Part shown: piece after piece, positions 5,731-10,111 of the stretch
How the letters are laid out: each line of letters starts with the position of its first letter
How positions within the stretch are numbered: the stretch's first letter is position 1
Assembly (NCBI GenBank): GCA_018064565.1
Contig: JAGHVA010000169.1
Location: 1-10,111, forward strand
Length of the DNA stretch: 10,111 nt
Direction: 5' to 3'
Source of the DNA: Candidatus Colimorpha onthohippi
GTDB lineage: Bacteria; Bacteroidota; Bacteroidia; Bacteroidales; P3
Position numbers and translations under genes: made by a program
The notes under the pieces: model-generated
Database searches by the model: none
Seen by the model: only the letters and a program-made list of their open reading frames with translations
What the model was told of the DNA's origin: nothing

Positions 5731-6294
5731 AATTTTCTTTACATTCATGGTTATGGGAGCAACGGAAACGCACACAAAGCACAACTTTTGAAACAGATGT
5801 TTCCCAATCACAGCGTGATTTCTCCTACCATTGATTACAACCACCAATATCCCACAGAGATACAAGACAGCCTAAAACAAATTGTATCTAAACATAATAT
5901 AGACCTTATTGTGGGCAGCAGCCTCGGAGGGTATCACGCTTTGTGTACCACACAATGGTACAAAAATATTGTGTGGTGTATCAATCCTGTCCGAGACGTT
6001 ACCGACACCATTCATCGAGTACTGCTTAAGGGGAATCCAGCCACAGGAAGCGACCTCAACCTGGTAGAGGCCTATGTCCAATTCGACAAACAGGTTTTTC
6101 GACAGCTGCCACCACGAGCAGGACAACTACATTTTGCGCTCAGCATCGATGATGAGTTGTTGGGTGATCACACACCGTTGCTCACCCAGTTTCCGCATTA
6201 TGCGCACGTAGTGTGGGAAAAGGAATCAGGACATCAATTTCTAAAGTTTGATAGCTTAAAAAATCATATAATCCAATCTATTCAAAATCTGTAA
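5728..6294 (+). CDS. YqiA-like alpha/beta hydrolase (UPF0227 esterase family)
   Basis: A small cytoplasmic alpha/beta hydrolase, 188 residues, resembling the YqiA/UPF0227 esterases. Seen directly: N-terminal strand and oxyanion loop MNFLYIHGYGSNG (residues 1-13), the nucleophile elbow G63-S-S65-L-G67-G-Y with S65 as the likely nucleophile, an acidic DDELLGDHTP segment (D141/D142 candidate acid), and SGHQF with H169 as the likely catalytic His. These are the three triad positions of the family, and the length is normal. I chose ATG 5728 because the first beta strand starts there; the ATG at 5704 would add eight residues (MLLQYYYN) and would lie upstream of the predicted transcription start. 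The substrate is unknown; family members hydrolyse short acyl esters in vitro. It is the first gene of a two-gene operon with the phosphoesterase, whose ATG follows the stop by 12 bases. Confidence 0.85.
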   Translation: MNFLYIHGYGSNGNAHKAQLLKQMFPNHSVISPTIDYNHQYPTEIQDSLKQIVSKHNIDLIVGSSLGGYHALCTTQWYKNIVWCINPVRDVTDTIHRVLLKGNPATGSDLNLVEAYVQFDKQVFRQLPPRAGQLHFALSIDDELLGDHTPLLTQFPHYAHVVWEKESGHQFLKFDSLKNHIIQSIQNL

Positions 6295-6306
6295 AATCGT
6301 ACAAAG

Positions 6307-7716
6307 ATGAAAAAAACTATTACTTTATGGGCTGTACTCATACTGCTTACCTTCTATGCTCAGGCTCGAACCGTTACGGGCTATGTCAAAGGTGAAGGGA
6401 AGGCATTGGCTGCCGTACTCGTAACTGATGGGTTCTCGTTTACGCAGACTAATGCTGACGGCATGTACGCCATCGAACCACACCAACGTGCGGAATTTGT
6501 GTATATCGTTACCCCTCAAGGCTATGTGGCCGACTATAGCAGTGGCGTACCGCAATTTTACCAACGTCTAACCAGCGATAGACAAGTGTATAATTTTGAC
6601 CTCAAAGCCATGAAAGGAGATCGAACACGGTATAGCATGATTACTATGGCAGACCCTCAATTGGATACTCCAAATGATATTGAGAAGTTATTCAACGAAG
6701 CGTTGCCCGACATTAAACAGACAGCACAAGAGCATGCTTCAAAAGGTGTGCAAGTGGCAGGTATCGTACTCGGAGACATGACATGGGACGTATATGGGCT
6801 CAACGATGTATATAAGGACTTTGCCCGTCAATGTGGTTTTCCGCTCTACCCCGTAATCGGAAATCACGATTACGACAAATTCCTTACCCCATCAGACAGC
6901 GCCGACTATGGTCGGATGTACAAACAGTCGTTCGGCCCTATCTATTATGCGTTTCAGTTGGGTGAGGCCTATTATGTGGTGCTAAGCAACATGCGCTATA
7001 CAGGCAACAAAGGCTATCGCGTAACACTCGAGATAGAAGACCAAATGCGCTGGCTTGAGTTTCTACTCAACAAGGCACTCAATATGGGCAATCGGGTTTA
7101 TATTGCCATGCACGCTCCATTGCAGTTCAACCCCGAGTCGGCACCAATTGGTGGCGGGCAGCATCTACTCCAGATGCTCAATTTTAAGTTTGAATCAGCC
7201 ATCCTCACGGGACACATGCACCGCAACTCCAATACCGACCTCGGCGCTGGCATCATGGAGCATAATATAGGCGCATTGTGTGGAAATTGGTGGAGCAATG
7301 CTGTAAGCAGCGATGGTACTCCTTGCGGATACCAGGTGTTTGAAGGTGTTGACCGCAACCTCACCAACTGGTATTTCAAAGCCACCGGACACCCCGCCGA
7401 CTACCAATTCAAACTATACCCACGTGGCAGTTCGCTTGACCGCCCAAACGCAGTGGTCGCCAAGGTGTGGAACTACGATGAGTCGTGGCAAATACGCTGG
7501 TATCAGGATGGCAAATTCATGGGAAATATGGAACGGTTCTATTCCTTCGATCCCGATTACCTGAAATATGTCAATGGAGCTCGTGTTGTGGACGATTACT
7601 TCCCCGTACGCCACAACCGCTTTTTCTCAGCCACTCCCGATGCAGGTGCCCATGAGATTAAAGTTGAGGCGGTTGACCACTTTGGGCATACCTACACTCA
7701 AACCATTCAGTTATAA
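6307..7716 (+). CDS. secreted calcineurin-like phosphoesterase with MetallophosN and MetallophosC domains
   Basis: A 469-residue exported metallophosphoesterase. The N-terminal signal peptide MKKTITLWAVLILLTFYAQA has a likely cleavage after A20. Residues about 21-100 form a beta-rich N-terminal domain (VTGYVKGEGKALAAVLVTDG, a carboxypeptidase-regulatory-like pattern). The catalytic domain (about 108-310) has the metal-ligand motifs in order: D116-P-Q118, G156-D157, G185-N-H-D188, H269 (AMHAP), and G302-H-M-H305. The first motif is D-x-Q rather than D-x-H, as in CPPED1-like phosphoesterases and this Bacteroidota family. The C-terminal region (about 330-469) is a further beta-rich domain common in Bacteroidota homologues. 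The substrate cannot be told from sequence; the location is probably periplasmic. It is the second gene of the operon with the YqiA-like hydrolase, and a strong terminator follows at 7731-7771. Confidence 0.93.
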   Translation: MKKTITLWAVLILLTFYAQARTVTGYVKGEGKALAAVLVTDGFSFTQTNADGMYAIEPHQRAEFVYIVTPQGYVADYSSGVPQFYQRLTSDRQVYNFDLKAMKGDRTRYSMITMADPQLDTPNDIEKLFNEALPDIKQTAQEHASKGVQVAGIVLGDMTWDVYGLNDVYKDFARQCGFPLYPVIGNHDYDKFLTPSDSADYGRMYKQSFGPIYYAFQLGEAYYVVLSNMRYTGNKGYRVTLEIEDQMRWLEFLLNKALNMGNRVYIAMHAPLQFNPESAPIGGGQHLLQMLNFKFESAILTGHMHRNSNTDLGAGIMEHNIGALCGNWWSNAVSSDGTPCGYQVFEGVDRNLTNWYFKATGHPADYQFKLYPRGSSLDRPNAVVAKVWNYDESWQIRWYQDGKFMGNMERFYSFDPDYLKYVNGARVVDDYFPVRHNRFFSATPDAGAHEIKVEAVDHFGHTYTQTIQL

Positions 7717-7730
7717 GACTGCCTCACAGC

Positions 7731-7771
7731 AAAACACCGCACATGGGCATTTTGCCTATGTGCGGTGTTTT
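7731..7771 (+). terminator. strong intrinsic terminator after the phosphoesterase gene
   Basis: A 19-bp stem with one G-T pair and a TTT loop: AAAACACCGCACAT-G-GGCA paired with TGCC-T-ATGTGCGGTGTTTT. The plus-strand tail continues TTGTTCGTTT. It begins 14 bases after the stop codon. The arms start with AAAA and end with TTTT, so the structure could also stop minus-strand transcripts that read through from the right. Confidence 0.88.
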
Positions 7772-7807
7772 TGTTCGTTTCTTCGCAACAGTCGTTTTCT
7801 CGCCTCG

Positions 7808-7835
7808 GCATAGTGAATGCAAGCATTCCCTATGC
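7808..7835. repeat. 28-base interrupted palindrome of unknown role
   Basis: GCATAG-T-GAATGC-AA-GCATTC-C-CTATGC: outer arms of six pairs, one T/C mismatch, then inner arms of six pairs around AA. It is nearly symmetric as DNA and could fold as a hairpin in either transcript. Neither strand has a T-run after it, so it is not a standard terminator. It lies midway between two terminators. Confidence 0.55.
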
Positions 7836-7884
7836 TCCCGGCTTATCAAAAAATTTGCCACCCACCAATACATCCTAAAAAAAT

Positions 7885-7910
7885 GAGCAACCTCATACAA
7901 AAGGTTGCCC
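7885..7910 (-). terminator. intrinsic terminator of the EF-G paralogue gene
   Basis: On the minus strand GGGCAACCT (7910-7902) pairs with AGGTTGCTC (7893-7885): nine pairs with one G-T and an eight-base loop. It is followed by A and seven Ts (7883-7877), a classic intrinsic terminator. It lies about 64 bases after the stop codon at 7975. Confidence 0.85.
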
Positions 7911-7974
7911 ACTTTATCGGCTATCCACTTACAGCCATCATGCACATAGACATAACGACTGAGTAGATAAAAGA

Positions 7975-10107
7975 CTAATCCTCATCGCTCTGCTGCTCCT
8001 CGTAAGCCTTGAGAAGGGCGTTCTGGACATCGGTCGGAACCTGTTGATATTCAGCATACTTCATCGTAAATGTACCACGACCACTGGTCAACGAACTCAA
8101 AGCTGTACAATAACGGTTCATCTCTGCCAAAGGGGCCTTGGTGCGGAGTGTGGTGTACTTGCCTTCGGCATCCATACCCATCACAATTGCACGACGACCC
8201 TGCAAATCGGTCATCACACCACCCATATTATCGGTAGGTACCGTAACTGCTATATCATAGATAGGTTCCATAATCTTGGGCGATGCTTTACGGAAAGCCT
8301 CACGAAAAGCGGTACGTCCAGCAATCTTGAACGCCGTTTCGTTGCTATCCACTGGGTGCATCTTACCATCATAGATATTCACAACGATGTCACGAGCATA
8401 CGAACCAGTGAGAGGTCCTTGCTCCATTTTTTCCATAATACCCTTCAAAATAGCAGGCATAAAACGAGCATCGATGCTACCACCTACAATACAATTGTTG
8501 AACACCAACTGACCGCCCCAATCTAAAGGATACACCTGCGTGTCGCGGATAGGATACTTGGTCTGGTTAGGCATGCCCTCAAAATAAGGTTCGATAAGCA
8601 TGTGAACCTCGCCAAACTGACCACTACCACCCGACTGTTTCTTGTGACGATACATCTCCTCTGCGCTCTTGGTGATTGTTTCACGATAAGGAACACGTGG
8701 GTCGGTAAAGTTGACCTCCAACTTATGAACGTTGGCGAAATACCATTTCAATGTGTTGAGGTGCAACTCACCTTGACAACCCAAGATAAGTTGGCGCAAC
8801 TCACGGCTGTTGGTGAGAGTGAGCGAACGGTCAGCATTGCACATATCGTTGAGGATTGCACCCACCTTCTCATCGTCGTTGCTGTTAGCAGCCTTCACTG
8901 CCACAGTATGGATAGGCACTGGGAACTCGATTTCTGTTACAACATCATCCGCATTTTTCAGTGTTGTCAAGGTGTGGTTGGTCTTTACATCTTTTAGTTT
9001 GATAGTGCAGATGATATCGCCAGCTGAGGCTTTCTCCACCTTTTGGCGGTTTTTACCAGCACAAACCAGCACCTGCGAAAGACGCTCCTTGCCTTGATTA
9101 CAACTATTGACTACGTCCTGACTTTCTGCCAACTCACCATCGTAGATACGGACGTATGCAATCTCACCCAAATTCTTATCTTTGGCTGTTTTGAACACAA
9201 ATGCCACCGAAGGATTTGCATTGTCGCACTTGAGCTCTTTGCCTGCTTTGGTTTTCTTTGCGTTATGAACCTCGTTGGGAGCAGGTACATTGTCGTTGAT
9301 AAACTCAAGCAATCTCGCGACACCCATATTTTCTTTGGCTGAAGTGCAAAGAATAGGATAAAGCTCACGCTTATCAATAGCCAGCTTCAAGGCTTTGCTT
9401 AAATCCTCATGGCTAAGATCTCCCTCCTCAAAAAATTTCTCCATCAAGGCATCATCGGCAGCTGCCACCTCCTCTACGAGAGCACTGCGCATCTCCTCAG
9501 CCTTGTCTGCAAACTCTGCTGGTATATCACTCATCTCTACCTTACCATCTTTGAAGGTGAGCATTTTACTCAACACTATATCTACAACACTATTAAATCC
9601 AAGCCCCTGGTTTACAGGAAACTGCAATACACTACACTTGCTACCAAAATAATCCTTCAACTGATTGACAGAATCATCAAAATTGGCTTTTTCGGCATCC
9701 AGATGGTTTATGGTAAAAATCATAGGGGTGCCAACTTTATTGCTATAGCGATAAGCAATCTCTGTGCCCACCTCAATTCCGCTCTGAGCATTCACCACTA
9801 CAACTGCAGCCTCAACAACGTTGAACGCTGCAACCAACTCACCTTGAAAATCCGCAAAACCAGGCACATCAAGGATGTTGATTTTCTTCCCACCAAATTC
9901 GGTGTAAAGCAATGATGTATTGACGGAATTGCGACGGTCTATCTCGATGTCGCGATAGTCGGAAATCGTATTTTTGTCTTCCACCGTTCCACGGCGGTTG
10001 ATAACGCCTCCACAAAAGGCCATTGCCTCGGCCAAAGTTGTCTTACCCGATTTAGCACCGCCTACAAGGGCAATGTTGCGGATGTCACTTGTCTGATAAA
10101 TTTTCAT
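7975..10107 (-). CDS. elongation factor G paralogue (EF-G2-like) with degenerate GTPase motifs
   Basis: A 710-residue protein with the five-domain EF-G layout, complete in the window. G domain (about 1-275): the P-loop G16-GAKS-G21-K22-T23 is intact, but switch I reads RRNSVNTS (58-65) where EF-Tu/EF-G have RGIT-type sequence, switch II reads D80-VPG-F84-ADF where the catalytic His is normal, and G4 is N134-H-L-D instead of NKxD. G5 SAK is at 256-258. Domain II is about 290-400; domain III carries GCQGELHL (443-450); domain IV carries VPYRET and QSGGSGQFGEV (491-501); domain V has MEPIYDIAVTVP...MTDLQGRRAIVMGM (613-645). This fits the second EF-G (EF-G2/FusA2) of Bacteroidales. In Bacteroides thetaiotaomicron that protein is reported to support translation without hydrolysing GTP and to matter during starvation and gut colonisation. 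No tetracycline-protection motifs are seen. The canonical fusA lies elsewhere. The ATG at 10107 is four bases from the window edge, so its promoter is out of view. Confidence 0.93.
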   Translation of the reverse strand: MKIYQTSDIRNIALVGGAKSGKTTLAEAMAFCGGVINRRGTVEDKNTISDYRDIEIDRRNSVNTSLLYTEFGGKKINILDVPGFADFQGELVAAFNVVEAAVVVVNAQSGIEVGTEIAYRYSNKVGTPMIFTINHLDAEKANFDDSVNQLKDYFGSKCSVLQFPVNQGLGFNSVVDIVLSKMLTFKDGKVEMSDIPAEFADKAEEMRSALVEEVAAADDALMEKFFEEGDLSHEDLSKALKLAIDKRELYPILCTSAKENMGVARLLEFINDNVPAPNEVHNAKKTKAGKELKCDNANPSVAFVFKTAKDKNLGEIAYVRIYDGELAESQDVVNSCNQGKERLSQVLVCAGKNRQKVEKASAGDIICTIKLKDVKTNHTLTTLKNADDVVTEIEFPVPIHTVAVKAANSNDDEKVGAILNDMCNADRSLTLTNSRELRQLILGCQGELHLNTLKWYFANVHKLEVNFTDPRVPYRETITKSAEEMYRHKKQSGGSGQFGEVHMLIEPYFEGMPNQTKYPIRDTQVYPLDWGGQLVFNNCIVGGSIDARFMPAILKGIMEKMEQGPLTGSYARDIVVNIYDGKMHPVDSNETAFKIAGRTAFREAFRKASPKIMEPIYDIAVTVPTDNMGGVMTDLQGRRAIVMGMDAEGKYTTLRTKAPLAEMNRYCTALSSLTSGRGTFTMKYAEYQQVPTDVQNALLKAYEEQQSDED

Positions 10108-10111
10108 CGTG

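Larger units (their letters stand above)
7717..7974. other. convergent intergenic region with three hairpins
   Basis: This 258-base gap lies between the ends of the plus-strand phosphoesterase and the minus-strand EF-G paralogue. It contains a terminator hairpin for each gene (7731-7771 and 7885-7910) and, between them, an interrupted palindrome at 7808-7835. No credible gene: the frames that cross it show no family resemblance. Confidence 0.6.

Noticed and set aside
8044..9915. Several plus-strand open frames of up to 168 codons opposite the EF-G paralogue
   Set aside because: They are reverse-strand shadows: the minus strand encodes a full-length EF-G protein throughout, and the plus-strand translations show no domain likeness.
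7975..10107. Tetracycline resistance ribosomal protection protein
   Set aside because: These share the EF-G layout but keep the canonical G motifs, including the switch II His; this protein has the degenerate EF-G2-type motifs instead.
1..10111. A novel defence, mobile or biosynthetic system
   Set aside because: Every gene belongs to a recognisable housekeeping or common enzyme family. I found no integrase, transposase, toxin-antitoxin pair, CRISPR repeats, tRNA, or unexplained coding block.

Overview
The window looks like ordinary chromosome from a member of the Bacteroidota, most likely the order Bacteroidales. Three things point there: the ribosomal gene order L13-S9-S2 with Bacteroides-type S2 and L13 sequences; promoter-like sites of the Bacteroidota type (an upstream TTTTG about 18-19 bases before TAnnTTTG); and A-rich leaders without Shine-Dalgarno sites. 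An EF-G paralogue with a degenerate GTPase domain and an SDR-type threonine dehydrogenase, both familiar from gut Bacteroidales, agree with this. I cannot assign a genus.

Layout. Bases 1-1929 (minus strand) hold the ribosomal protein operon rplM-rpsI-rpsB; rpsB runs off the left edge. A good promoter and a leader of about 150 nt precede rplM. Bases 2197-3587 (minus) hold a YraN/UPF0102 nuclease-fold protein and, upstream of it, an L-threonine 3-dehydrogenase with its own promoter; a hairpin separates the two. Bases 3823-5562 (minus) hold a secreted C69-family dipeptidase followed by a terminator hairpin. A divergent 165-base region leads to a plus-strand pair at 5728-7716: a small YqiA-like alpha/beta hydrolase and a secreted calcineurin-like phosphoesterase, 12 bases apart. 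A convergent gap of 258 bases with three hairpins follows. Bases 7975-10107 (minus) hold the complete EF-G paralogue, whose start lies four bases from the right edge.

Functionally the window mixes translation (ribosomal proteins, EF-G paralogue), amino-acid and peptide catabolism (C69 peptidase, threonine dehydrogenase) and envelope phosphoester hydrolysis. I see no mobile element, CRISPR array, tRNA, rRNA or defence cassette. The item most worth a second look is the EF-G paralogue: its switch I, switch II and G4 motifs all depart from those of a working translational GTPase. Secondary items are regulatory: three 11-bp imperfect repeats running from a promoter into a start codon, leader hairpins before the threonine dehydrogenase and rplM, and an unexplained 28-base interrupted palindrome in the convergent gap.
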